Positions 17,828 to 26,644 of a DNA stretch of 54,117 nt are shown here, piece after piece. The stretch comes from Desulfobacteraceae bacterium. GTDB lineage: Bacteria > Desulfobacterota > Desulfobacteria > Desulfobacterales > Desulfobacteraceae. A program made the position numbers and the translations under genes. A model generated the notes under the pieces. That model was not told where the DNA came from, ran no database searches, and was given only the letters and a program-made list of their open reading frames with translations. Each line of letters starts with the position of its first letter. The first letter of the stretch is position 1. The stretch covers positions 1 to 54,117 of the forward strand of contig JADGFI010000040.1 of NCBI GenBank assembly GCA_016743945.1, given 5' to 3'.

Positions 17828-17900
17828 GTATCTAACAGTCAGGAAAAACAAAGAGCGGTGTGGACAAACAAAGAACACAAACCATGCAAAGGAAACAGCC

Positions 17901-18044
17901 ATGAGTGACTATAAAAACGAACAAAATTATATTGAAAGTGATGAAGAAAGAGAAGCAGGTCATGTTGACACAAGACATCTTAATTTTGAATGTGAAAGCT
18001 TTGACTCCATTGGGTGTGACTCAGGGGTCGATGTAGCAGGATAG
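17901..18044 (+). CDS. 47-residue acidic peptide of unknown function
   Basis: The ATG at 17901 has AAAGGA 8 nt upstream; an upstream in-frame start exists but overlaps the promoter. The peptide has 13 acidic and only 3 Lys/Arg residues, no signal peptide or membrane span, and two Cys at 31 and 39 in a Ser/Asp/Gly-rich C-terminal third. I recognise no family. It forms its own transcription unit with a good promoter and a strong terminator and stands between the divergent ubiE-act operon and the convergent dsrP-like gene. It could be a modified-peptide precursor, a small regulator or a metal-binding peptide; none is shown by the sequence. Confidence 0.6.
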   Translation: MSDYKNEQNYIESDEEREAGHVDTRHLNFECESFDSIGCDSGVDVAG

Positions 18045-18081
18045 ACGAACAAACCTCCTTAATATTATTATTTTGCCTCCG

Positions 18082-18125
18082 AAAAAAGGCAGCCGCTCCT
18101 TGCCAGGGTGACTGCCTTTTTTTTT
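18082..18125. terminator. Rho-independent terminator, probably bidirectional
   Basis: AAAAAAGGCAG pairs with CTGCCTTTTTT around a GC-rich loop, and T-runs follow on both strands. It separates the small peptide gene (plus) from the dsrP-like gene (minus). Confidence 0.85.
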
Positions 18126-18148
18126 ATGGACAAAGATACAAATAATGC

Positions 18149-19318
18149 TCAGGCAAGACGGCCTGTATGATTGTACGCTTTTACTGAAATGGTGATTTTA
18201 TAGAGCAGGGTCAGTATGAACATGCCCATGGCTGTGACGCCTGCTGATATGGCAAGTTCGTGAAGGCTTGGCATATATTCGGTTACATGGTGAAGCGGGG
18301 AGGGAATAAATCCCCCGGAGATCATTCCCAGGCCCTTGTCGATCCAGGTGCCGCAGAATACAAAAATGCAGGCAAGAAAAAGGGTGATCTCGTTTTTACG
18401 CAGGCTTGGAATCATCAACAGGCAAAGGGCTGCTGACATAAAGGCAATGGAAGACCACATCCAGGGTACAAGGGCATTGTAGCCCTGGAGCCCTGCATAG
18501 AGATATTTAAAATGATCCACATGGCCGGGAATATTTGAGTAAAAAACCACAAAAATTTCGCACACAAGAAAGAAGATATTTGTGATAAGGGCGTAGGTCA
18601 CGATGAGGGACAAAGAGTTGATGGCCTTTTTGCCTGGATCAAAAAAGGTAAGCTTTCTTATGACCATGCACAATATGATCAGCAGAGCAGGTCCTGAGGC
18701 AAAAGCGGACGCCAGAAACCTGGGGGCCAGGATGGCGGTGAGCCAGAAACCCCTGCCAGGCAGGCCGCAATAGATAAAGGCGGTCATGGTGTGGATGGAA
18801 AAGGCCATGGGTATGGAAAGCCAGATCAGGGGTTTTATCCATTTTGGCGGCAGGGTGCTGTTGCGTTCTGCTTCCAGAACATTCCAGCCGATGATGATGT
18901 TCAAGATCAAATAGACAGACAATACATTCCCGTCCCAGAAAAGCATGGACCAGGGGGTCGGGTAAAAAAAAATGTTCAGAGCCCTCATGGGTTGTCCCAG
19001 ATGAATCAATAGATAGGAGAGGCACATTATAATTGCAGCCACGGCCAAAAATTCCCCGAGAATGGTTATTTTCCCAAATGCCTTATAATCATGGAGATAA
19101 TAAGGCAGGACCAGCATCACACCCCCTGCTGCCACCCCCACAAAAAAGGTCATCTGGGCGGTATAGAATCCCCAGGACACATCCCTGCTCTGGCCGGTTA
19201 CCATAAGGCCGTGTTCCAGCTGATCCAGATAAAAGAATCCCCCGATTCCCATCACAGCCAATAATCCTGTCATCCATATCCAATATGATCTGTTTCCTTT
19301 TAGGGCAAGTTCAAGCAT
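18149..19318 (-). CDS. DsrP-like NrfD-family quinone-interacting membrane protein
   Basis: 389 residues with about ten membrane spans. It resembles DsrP of the DsrMKJOP complex of sulfate reducers: SRDVSWGFYTAQMTFFVGVA in the second span and a conserved GQPMRALN loop. DsrP exchanges electrons with menaquinone. The other subunits (DsrM, K, J, O) are not beside it, so this is an orphan copy or partner of a distant complex. I chose ATG 19318 (reads MLELALK) over 19333 because GGAGG lies 5 nt upstream. A SARP-type operator and -10 element lie 57-103 bp upstream of this ATG, next to the large regulator gene. Confidence 0.85.
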   Translation of the reverse strand: MLELALKGNRSYWIWMTGLLAVMGIGGFFYLDQLEHGLMVTGQSRDVSWGFYTAQMTFFVGVAAGGVMLVLPYYLHDYKAFGKITILGEFLAVAAIIMCLSYLLIHLGQPMRALNIFFYPTPWSMLFWDGNVLSVYLILNIIIGWNVLEAERNSTLPPKWIKPLIWLSIPMAFSIHTMTAFIYCGLPGRGFWLTAILAPRFLASAFASGPALLIILCMVIRKLTFFDPGKKAINSLSLIVTYALITNIFFLVCEIFVVFYSNIPGHVDHFKYLYAGLQGYNALVPWMWSSIAFMSAALCLLMIPSLRKNEITLFLACIFVFCGTWIDKGLGMISGGFIPSPLHHVTEYMPSLHELAISAGVTAMGMFILTLLYKITISVKAYNHTGRLA

Positions 19319-19374
19319 ATATCCTCCATTCATCCAAATCGAATTTTAGGTCAGTTTATTATTCATTTTACGAA

Positions 19375-19421
19375 GATATACAGGAGGAGACTAAATCCTG
19401 ACTAAATTTTGAGTAAATGTC
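19375..19421 (-). promoter_or_regulatory. SARP-type operator with -10 element for the dsrP-like gene
   Basis: Three direct repeats with an exact 11-bp pitch: GACTAAATCCT (19389-19399), GACTAAATTTT (19400-19410), GAGTAAATGTC (19411-19421) on the plus strand. Read on the minus strand they are ATTTACTC, ATTTAGTC, ATTTAGTC, then exactly 8 nt, then TATATC (19380-19375) as -10. This spacing is that of SARP activator sites in Streptomyces. The neighbouring regulator carries the matching DNA-binding domain. Confidence 0.7.
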
Positions 19422-19465
19422 AGTCTTTTTAAAAAAAAATTTTATAAATTTTTTAAGGTTTAATT

Positions 19466-22400
19466 TTAAGGCATGAGGCGCTTGAACAGGGCCAGGGTTT
19501 CCAGGCCCTGAGGGCAGTCAATCTTTAGGAGATTGGTTCTGCAGGTTTCAAAGGTCTTTGCTATCCGGGCGTAATTATGTTTTTTACCATAAAAAATCAT
19601 CATTTGCCGGTAGGTATTTTCGTCATAGGGATCTGTATCCAGAAATTTTTGCCCATATTCTATTGCCCTATCATATTGTTTTTTATCGCCATAATACTCG
19701 ATCATCCAGGACAATATTTTTGTATACATACAGGAAAATTCCTCTCTTTTTCTTATACACCAATCTTCATAGAGATTTTCCTCCAGAAAAGGCCCTGAAT
19801 AGAGAGCCAGGGCAGCCTTGCAATGAAAAATAAATGCCTGTTCATCTTTTCCCAGATTTTTTTGGGCTGCCAGAACATGGTCTTCAAAAGACTGAATATC
19901 CAGACTGCCTTTTGTTCCAAGCACAAGGCAATATCTGTCTTGCTGACGCAAAATATAGGCGGAAGCAGATTTAGGCAAAAGATCAGGCTCAAGGATTTTG
20001 CGCACCCGGCTCATGGCCACGTTGAATCGTTTGCCGGTTTTTGTGACATCCTGATCCGGCCATAACAATTCGATCAAAACATCCTTGGAAATAAATCCTC
20101 TATAGTGATTTGCACCAAGATACTTGAACAGCATCAAGGCCTTGGAGCTGGACCATTCCCGGGCCGGGATCTCACGATTGCCTGCAAATACCTGAAAAGT
20201 TCCCAGCAGCCGGATATTCAGGCCGATTTGCGCCAAACCGCTCTTGTGGGAACAAATTTTGCCCAAATTTATCTTGCCCAAAAAGGGCTGTTGCCAAGCT
20301 TGCTGGATCTTTTGCCCTGATTTGTCCAAAAGCCTGTTGATATAGGTTTTAACCGAAGATGTTTCATAAAAATCTTTCAGCAAGCGCATAAGGTCACAAG
20401 CCTCTTGTACAAGAAAATTGTGATATTGCTTTTTTTCTGAAATAATAATTGCCTTTTCCAGGCAGACCCATGCTTTTTTTTTGATGGCAGCTGCCTGGCT
20501 ATCTGTTTTGGCCATGGCCGTCGCGTCCATGGCAAGTCCTGCATGGCAACGCGATTCAAGTATCCATGTCCAAAACAGGTAATATCCTGCGCATTTTAAC
20601 GCTTTTCGGGATTCAATCAAATGGTTTAGCGCATCTTGATAATTTTCTTCATGGATCAGAGCCCTGGCCATGGTGATCTTGAGAATGCTCTGGGTCAGTT
20701 CCAGGCCGTGGTCGCAAATAATGTCAAAGGCTTTGACCAACCATGATTTTGCTGTTGCTGTATCTTGTTTTTCAAGGCTGATCTTGGCGAACAGATCATA
20801 GGCATTGACAATTCCCCATCTATTGCCCGACACCTCAAAGATTTTGAGGCCCTTTTGGGCAAATTCCAGGGCCTGGTCAAGCCTGGCAAGCCCCTGGCAA
20901 TTTTCTGCCCAGGCAATATAAATCCATCCTTTCTGGCTGTCCAGCAGGTGAATTTTCTCACTGATGCAAATACCTTTTTGGGCAAATTTAATTCCCTGTT
21001 CATAATCTTGCAGCATAAAAAGGGTGGCAGATGAGTGGTAATAGGTAAGGGGAAGGCAGGCTTCAAGTTTTAGGGGCAGGATCATTGCGATCAGCTGTTC
21101 ATTCATCTGTCTGGATTTTTCAAATTCCCCCAATATATAGTATTTATAGGTGCATGAGGTGTTGATAAGGATTGTGGCTGTTTTCCTTTCAAATTCAGGA
21201 TAATCGAAGATAACGTCACGGGCCCTGCATTCATAGGCATCAGCCCTGTCAATATCGCCCAGGACACAGCAGAAAAACACAAGATAGGTCATGACCATTA
21301 TATAGGCGTGGGACTGGGTGTCTATCTCGTCTAAAACCTGCTCCATCAAAAGCTTGGCTTCCAGGATATGACCTGTATAATAGTACTGGGCCCCAAGTTC
21401 CACCAGGCATTTTCCCATCTGCTCCCTGGAATTGTCCTGTCTGAAAATTTTGAAGGCTGATTTCAGGCTGACAATTGCCTGTTCAGGTTTGCCGTAATAG
21501 GAGTCAAGCCTGGCCTGAGCATACATCAGGCCTGGATTTTTGGCCATGATCCTGCCAGGGATCATGGCCAGGCAGTTCTGGAAAAAATAATTTTTCCCCT
21601 GGAGAAAAATCTTTAACCCGACATCTTCAACCATGCGGACAGCTGCCTGATAATCCTGGCCCTTTATATAGTGGTATAACGCCTTAAAATCATTTTCCTG
21701 TTCAAGCAGAGCCGCAATATCCAGATGGACAAGGTTTATTTCTTGCCTGGACATTTTCTTTAACATTTTTTCCCTGAGAAAATCTCTGAACAGATGGTGG
21801 TAATAATAAGTTTCCCTGGCCTGATCAAAGGGGAATACCATCAGATGATCCCGGATCATCCTGTCAAAAAGGGCCGAGGAATTTTCAATCTTCAAAAGAT
21901 AATTGCATTTTTCTATCTCCATGACATCAAAAAGCGAGGTCTTCATCATAAATTCCTGGAGATCACAGGACTGAATTTCAAATACATTTTCTTCCAGATA
22001 GTTAAATATATGGTGCCTTGTTCCCTCAATATTCAACAATTGATCTTCAAGACCGCTTGTTTTCTTCAGGGCGGAAAACAAAACAAGGCTTGCAGCCCAC
22101 CCCGCTGTTTTTTTGAAAACCTTTTTGAGCACGGCCTGGTCCAGGGCAAGGCCGTGAACTTGTGAAAAAAATTTTGCCGTCTCGGCCGGGGTAAATGCAA
22201 GATCCTGCTCATTGATATCAATGACCTGCTGCCTTACCCGGAGCGTTGAAATTTTCAAACAGGGCTGGGTCCGGCTTATGATCATAAAACAGATATTTGC
22301 CGGCAAACGCGCGAGAATAAATTCCATGGTGCCATGGACATCGGGTTTTAAATCCACTGCCCTGTCTTGAATTAAATGGAAATCATCCAGAACAATACAA

Positions 22401-22777
22401 ATATTTCGGTCAACCTGATTTTCAAGATCTGTGACAAAATCCAACAGGCATTCTTCCCAAGCTCTTGCAGAACCGGCACTGGACAGTTTTCCAAGCGTAT
22501 CTTTTCCCATCCCGGGAAAAAGTTTTTGCAAGCCATGGATCAGATGGGTCATGAACACCATATGATCCGTATCAAAAGGATCAAGCCTGTACCAGACAGC
22601 AGCCTTACCGAATCTGTCCAGGGCCTGGGCTGCAAAAGTGGTCTTACCATACCCTGCCCCGGCAGAAATCAGGACCAGCTTTTTTTGAGACAGATCAGAC
22701 AGTCGCCCGGCAATCCGTTCCCTGGCAATGGTATTGAACAATTGCGGGGGTAAAAGTTTTGAATTCAATATGTGCAT
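19466..22777 (-). CDS. MalT-like STAND/TPR regulator with C-terminal SARP domains
   Basis: 1103 residues. The N-terminal NTPase has a Walker A AGAGYGKTT at 39-47 and a Walker B CIVLDDFH near 120, as in MalT-type STAND proteins. The middle (about 350-800) is TPR-like helical repeats that usually sense a ligand or partner. From ~845 there is an OmpR-like winged helix beginning NIRLLGTFQVFAG, followed by a bacterial transcriptional activation domain (BTAD), as in SARP regulators. MalT itself ends in a LuxR-type helix-turn-helix, so this is a different arrangement. Its gene ends 45 bp before the SARP-type repeats that control the dsrP-like gene. A weak AAGG precedes ATG 22777. Effector unknown. 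Confidence 0.85.
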   Translation of the reverse strand: MHILNSKLLPPQLFNTIARERIAGRLSDLSQKKLVLISAGAGYGKTTFAAQALDRFGKAAVWYRLDPFDTDHMVFMTHLIHGLQKLFPGMGKDTLGKLSSAGSARAWEECLLDFVTDLENQVDRNICIVLDDFHLIQDRAVDLKPDVHGTMEFILARLPANICFMIISRTQPCLKISTLRVRQQVIDINEQDLAFTPAETAKFFSQVHGLALDQAVLKKVFKKTAGWAASLVLFSALKKTSGLEDQLLNIEGTRHHIFNYLEENVFEIQSCDLQEFMMKTSLFDVMEIEKCNYLLKIENSSALFDRMIRDHLMVFPFDQARETYYYHHLFRDFLREKMLKKMSRQEINLVHLDIAALLEQENDFKALYHYIKGQDYQAAVRMVEDVGLKIFLQGKNYFFQNCLAMIPGRIMAKNPGLMYAQARLDSYYGKPEQAIVSLKSAFKIFRQDNSREQMGKCLVELGAQYYYTGHILEAKLLMEQVLDEIDTQSHAYIMVMTYLVFFCCVLGDIDRADAYECRARDVIFDYPEFERKTATILINTSCTYKYYILGEFEKSRQMNEQLIAMILPLKLEACLPLTYYHSSATLFMLQDYEQGIKFAQKGICISEKIHLLDSQKGWIYIAWAENCQGLARLDQALEFAQKGLKIFEVSGNRWGIVNAYDLFAKISLEKQDTATAKSWLVKAFDIICDHGLELTQSILKITMARALIHEENYQDALNHLIESRKALKCAGYYLFWTWILESRCHAGLAMDATAMAKTDSQAAAIKKKAWVCLEKAIIISEKKQYHNFLVQEACDLMRLLKDFYETSSVKTYINRLLDKSGQKIQQAWQQPFLGKINLGKICSHKSGLAQIGLNIRLLGTFQVFAGNREIPAREWSSSKALMLFKYLGANHYRGFISKDVLIELLWPDQDVTKTGKRFNVAMSRVRKILEPDLLPKSASAYILRQQDRYCLVLGTKGSLDIQSFEDHVLAAQKNLGKDEQAFIFHCKAALALYSGPFLEENLYEDWCIRKREEFSCMYTKILSWMIEYYGDKKQYDRAIEYGQKFLDTDPYDENTYRQMMIFYGKKHNYARIAKTFETCRTNLLKIDCPQGLETLALFKRLMP

Positions 22778-22875
22778 GAACCTTGGGATTCCTGTAATTT
22801 ATCTATATTCACACAGGTTTATAGAACAATGCCTGCCCTGATATCAAGAAAAGAGTTGGGTATTGTGCGCATTTT

Positions 22876-25800
22876 TTACAACAATGTTGAAGAAAGGCAT
22901 CGTTTCTTTCCCATATCCCAGGCGGTTTTAAATTTTTTTGGTAACATTCTGGACTCAAGCCGGGACAAAAGGGTTTGAGGAAGTTTCCAGGAATTAAAAA
23001 GTTCTGGCAAAGGGTTTTGATAAAAGAGAAGACTCAGCGACTCACAGGCATCCCCATCCTGCCCGGCCTGCTCAAAAACTGCGACCCCGGCCAGAAGCAG
23101 CAGGGTTTTTAATTGAATTTTATGTACCCTTACACCCCATTTTTCAGCCAGTTTCAAATGGCTTTGGGCAAGGGAAAGGTCTTCGTTTAAACAGGCCCAA
23201 AACACCATGCCCAGATTAGCCGTATAATCTGACACGCAGGTCTTCAGAGCTTTTCCAAGAAAGATGCCGCCCTGATCCAAATCATTGGCTGCGACAAGGG
23301 CAAGCCCCTTCAGAGCAAAGGCTCTCTGATATTCCAGGACAAATCCAGAATTTTGAGACATTGCCAGCACCTGATCCGCAAGACAAATCGCCCGGGTGAG
23401 ATCGCCTTTAAAAAAAGAGAGCAAGGCAATTTCTTCCAGAGTTGTCAAGATTCCCAGGGGGGCACAAATTTCTTTAAAAGAGGTTCCCGCCTGTTCCAGG
23501 TAGGACCCAGCCGTTTCCAGATCTCCTATGCACAAATGGGCAGACCCCAGGTTGCCAAGGGACCAGGCTGTTTTAATTGAATCATTGAGCCTGATTCCGA
23601 TTTTGTGGCTCTGGCTGAACTTTGCGATTGCCTGGTTCATGTTGCCAAGGGCTCGATGGCAGGTCCCCATGCGAATGGTCACCCAGAATGAATTCTCGAT
23701 TCCCGGGTCTGCCTTAAGGCTCAGTATATAGAATTCAATGGCCCGTACGTACAGCGCCCGGACCTGGGAAATGGCGCCCAAAAGCAGCAGCAGCACGGCC
23801 CTGGTTTTGGGGTTTTTTTTTGATTTTCTTAACCATGACTGGGCTGTTTTCTCAATCGTACCTAGGTCATGGGGAGTTGAAGGACAAGAGGCCTGCATGT
23901 CAAACCAGCACAGTAGAATCATGCCCTTAGCCGGGCCAAAATCTGGTACACAAACATCCAGAACCATCTCTTTTGCCGGTCTAAAAAAGGCCTCGGCCTC
24001 GTGATAACGGGTGTGCATATCAAAATAAACGTAGAGGCCCTGGGCAGATTGTTCCAAAGACAAAAAATCTTTCTTTGCCACAGCCCTGTCCCATGCCTGG
24101 CAAATATTGGAAAAATCAGCATCCATTTTTCCCCGGCAGGCAAGCATCTCCTTGCCGATCAACCGGGTACCATTTTCACGGGTTAAATTCAGATAATAAA
24201 TTTTATGGGCATCCATCATCTTTTCCAAAAGGCCAAGGCGTGTGAGCCTTTCCCTTCCATACTGCCGCAAAAGGGGATGGATTTCAAACCTCCCGGTTTC
24301 TGAACCGATTTTAATCATGGATTTGCGCACAAGCCTGGCTGTCAGATCTGCGGCAGTATTTCTTTGCATGGCAGCTATCGCAATTAGGGCATCCAGGGTA
24401 AACCCGTCTCTAAGGACCGTAAGTTTAAGGAATAAATTTTTCTCATTTTCCGGTAACCGCTCCCAGGAGTCATCAAACACCGCCTGCATACTATTGTGGC
24501 AAAAAGAAAAATCTTGAACCCCTGTCTTGAGAAAATCCAGGCGCTCAAGGATCCCGTCCGCTATCTTGTCAGGGGAAAAAACATCTGCCCATCCGGCAGC
24601 CAATATAATGGCAAGGGGCATTCCTCCGGTCAGGTTACAGATCCGGGTAATCCCGGCAAGATTTTGAGAGCACAATTTCAACTCGGGGCTGACCATCCTG
24701 GCGACAGAGAAAAAAAGCGCTACTGCATCACCGTTTTTTTCAGCGTTCAACACTCTTCTGTCATCATTTATTTGAGAGGGTGAACCCGGGCATAAAAGGC
24801 CGGAAACAGGAAAAAGATATTCTTGTTTGAGCATCAAACGGATTCTTGAGGTAACAAGGATCTTAAGACCAGGGGCATGGTTCAACAGTTGTGATACCAG
24901 CAGTCTTTCCCGGGTCAGGTGTTCAAAATTATCCAGCACAAGAAGAATTTTACCCGGGCTCAAAAAATCCAGCACCTGATCCAAAGGATCGCGTTGTTTG
25001 CCACTTTGAAGCCCGAATATCCTTGCCATGCAAGCCACCATGGATTCAGGTGAACTGACCCCGACAAGGGGAATAAAAAAAATCCCCTGAACAAAATGAT
25101 CTTTCAATGCGGATGCAGTTTCCACTGCCAGCCGGGTCTTGCCGATTCCCCCGGGTCCGGTCAGGGTTAAAAGTCTTACCTCTGGATCTGTCATCCGGCT
25201 CATCACAGCATGTATATCGTTTTTTCTTCCCACAAAAGGGGTGGCTTGGGCCGGAAAATTCGTGACTGATGGTAAAAAAGAGGAGGAAACGTCATGAAAG
25301 GATTTTTTAATTTCTGCTGCCAGGGCAATGGTCTTTTCTTCGGGCAAGACCCCAAGCTCCCTTTGAAGCAGGTCTTTACATTTTTCATATTGACGCAAGG
25401 CATTCTCTGGCTGGCCGTTTTTATGGTATGCCCCCATAAGCTGCCGGTGGGCAGCTTCGTTCAAACAATCCATTGCAACCCGACTCCGGGCATGGGTGAC
25501 AGCACCAAGAAAATCCATGGAAAACATGCACCTGTCTGCCAATTGTTTGATGACAAAAATTGCCTCCCTGCAAAGCTCCTCAGTCTGGTCAAACTGCCAG
25601 TCCTCAAAATCAGGGGCATCGGCAATACTGAATCCGGCCATAAAATTATTTTGATAAATCCCTGCCGCCTTTTCAAGAGCTGCCCTGGAATCAACACCGC
25701 TTTTTGACTGAACAATAAGCTGTTTAAACCCTGTCACATCCACCCAGAGATCTTCATGGGGGACAAACCCGATAATATCCCTGTCAATCTTCAGCCAGGA

Positions 25801-26031
25801 TTTTCCCAGGGCATTTGTCATAACAGAAAGGGTTCGCCGAAGGGAGGCCCTTGACTTAGCCCGGTCATATTCAGGCCAGAACAGATCTGCCAGATGTTCC
25901 CTGGAATGGGGCCTGCCTGTTACGGCCAGATATGCTGCCAGAGCAACGGCTTTGCGACGCCCCACCTTGATTGGATACCCTTTTGCCTTAAAACAGGGCG
26001 GACCGAAAAAATAAAATTCCATTGCCGTCAT
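22876..26031 (-). CDS. AfsR-like regulator: N-terminal SARP domains, NB-ARC ATPase, TPR repeats
   Basis: 1051 residues. Residues 1-100 are a winged helix (SREHLADLFWPEYDRAKSRA), and 100-245 the BTAD helical domain. At about 265-560 is an NB-ARC/STAND ATPase: Walker A GPGGIGKTR at 292-300 and Walker B ILLVLDNFEHL. The C-terminal ~400 residues are TPR-like. This is the AfsR layout; AfsR-type proteins activate promoters bearing 11-bp-pitch repeats. GGAGGAG lies 9 nt before ATG 26031. It is divergent from the EamA gene, whose upstream region has such repeats. It lies 98 bp upstream of the other large regulator on the same strand, so the pair may be one operon. Confidence 0.88.
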   Translation of the reverse strand: MTAMEFYFFGPPCFKAKGYPIKVGRRKAVALAAYLAVTGRPHSREHLADLFWPEYDRAKSRASLRRTLSVMTNALGKSWLKIDRDIIGFVPHEDLWVDVTGFKQLIVQSKSGVDSRAALEKAAGIYQNNFMAGFSIADAPDFEDWQFDQTEELCREAIFVIKQLADRCMFSMDFLGAVTHARSRVAMDCLNEAAHRQLMGAYHKNGQPENALRQYEKCKDLLQRELGVLPEEKTIALAAEIKKSFHDVSSSFLPSVTNFPAQATPFVGRKNDIHAVMSRMTDPEVRLLTLTGPGGIGKTRLAVETASALKDHFVQGIFFIPLVGVSSPESMVACMARIFGLQSGKQRDPLDQVLDFLSPGKILLVLDNFEHLTRERLLVSQLLNHAPGLKILVTSRIRLMLKQEYLFPVSGLLCPGSPSQINDDRRVLNAEKNGDAVALFFSVARMVSPELKLCSQNLAGITRICNLTGGMPLAIILAAGWADVFSPDKIADGILERLDFLKTGVQDFSFCHNSMQAVFDDSWERLPENEKNLFLKLTVLRDGFTLDALIAIAAMQRNTAADLTARLVRKSMIKIGSETGRFEIHPLLRQYGRERLTRLGLLEKMMDAHKIYYLNLTRENGTRLIGKEMLACRGKMDADFSNICQAWDRAVAKKDFLSLEQSAQGLYVYFDMHTRYHEAEAFFRPAKEMVLDVCVPDFGPAKGMILLCWFDMQASCPSTPHDLGTIEKTAQSWLRKSKKNPKTRAVLLLLLGAISQVRALYVRAIEFYILSLKADPGIENSFWVTIRMGTCHRALGNMNQAIAKFSQSHKIGIRLNDSIKTAWSLGNLGSAHLCIGDLETAGSYLEQAGTSFKEICAPLGILTTLEEIALLSFFKGDLTRAICLADQVLAMSQNSGFVLEYQRAFALKGLALVAANDLDQGGIFLGKALKTCVSDYTANLGMVFWACLNEDLSLAQSHLKLAEKWGVRVHKIQLKTLLLLAGVAVFEQAGQDGDACESLSLLFYQNPLPELFNSWKLPQTLLSRLESRMLPKKFKTAWDMGKKRCLSSTLL

Positions 26032-26098
26032 AATGTTTTTCTCCTCCGGGCCTAGGTATATTAAAATAAAAAATTTTTCAATTATTTATTGGTCACGC

Positions 26099-26147
26099 CT
26101 TTTGGAACCCTTTTAGGGACGGTTTGGGGACGATACGCCATTATACT
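26099..26147 (+). promoter_or_regulatory. SARP-type operator with -10 element for the EamA gene
   Basis: Three 11-bp units: CTTTTGGAACC (26099-26109), CTTTTAGGGAC (26110-26120), GGTTTGGGGAC (26121-26131). They are followed by 8 nt and ATTATACT, with TATACT at 26142-26147 as best -10. The repeats are more diverged than those at 19389. The site lies between the AfsR-like gene and the EamA gene. Confidence 0.55.
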
Positions 26148-26192
26148 TGATTTCAACAGCTCAACCTGTTTTTATTCCAAAGGAGAGTGATT

Positions 26193-26603
26193 ATGAAAAC
26201 CTGGATATTGCCTGCATGTGTGACCCTTATCTGCTGGGGATTCTGGGGATTTGTTCCCAAGATCACCACCCGATATATCAGCCCCATGAGTGCCATGATC
26301 TATGAAACAATCGGAGCCCTCATTGTGGGAGGAGTCGTCCTTGTTCTCCTTGATTTTCGACCGGATGTTCACATGAAAGGAATCTGCCTTGGGATTGCAA
26401 CCGGAATGCTTGGATTAACAGGGGCTCTGGGTTTTCTCTTTGCCGTTAAATCAGGAAAGGTATCAGTTGTGGCCATGTTTTGCTCACTGTCCCCCCTGAT
26501 CACCATTGCCCTGGGATGCCTTATATTAAAAGAACCTTTGACCATAAAAGAGGGCCTTGGCATCCTGAGCGCCTTTGCTGCAATTTTCTTTTTCACCGTT
26601 TAA
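26193..26603 (+). CDS. EamA/DMT-family small transporter
   Basis: 136 residues with about five membrane spans forming one EamA domain, half the size of common ten-span DMT exporters, so it probably works as a dimer. It has the typical AKSGKVSVVAMFCSLSPLIT stretch and ends soon after LKEPLTIKEGLG. I chose ATG 26193, with GGAG 7 nt upstream; the GTG at 26187 overlaps the ribosome site. It is the first gene of a probable two-gene operon with the DUF169 gene. The substrate is unknown. The likely regulator is the divergent AfsR-like protein. Confidence 0.85.
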   Translation: MKTWILPACVTLICWGFWGFVPKITTRYISPMSAMIYETIGALIVGGVVLVLLDFRPDVHMKGICLGIATGMLGLTGALGFLFAVKSGKVSVVAMFCSLSPLITIALGCLILKEPLTIKEGLGILSAFAAIFFFTV

Positions 26604-26644
26604 CACCGTTGCCGTAACAAATAACCTAAACCAAAGGAAAAACA

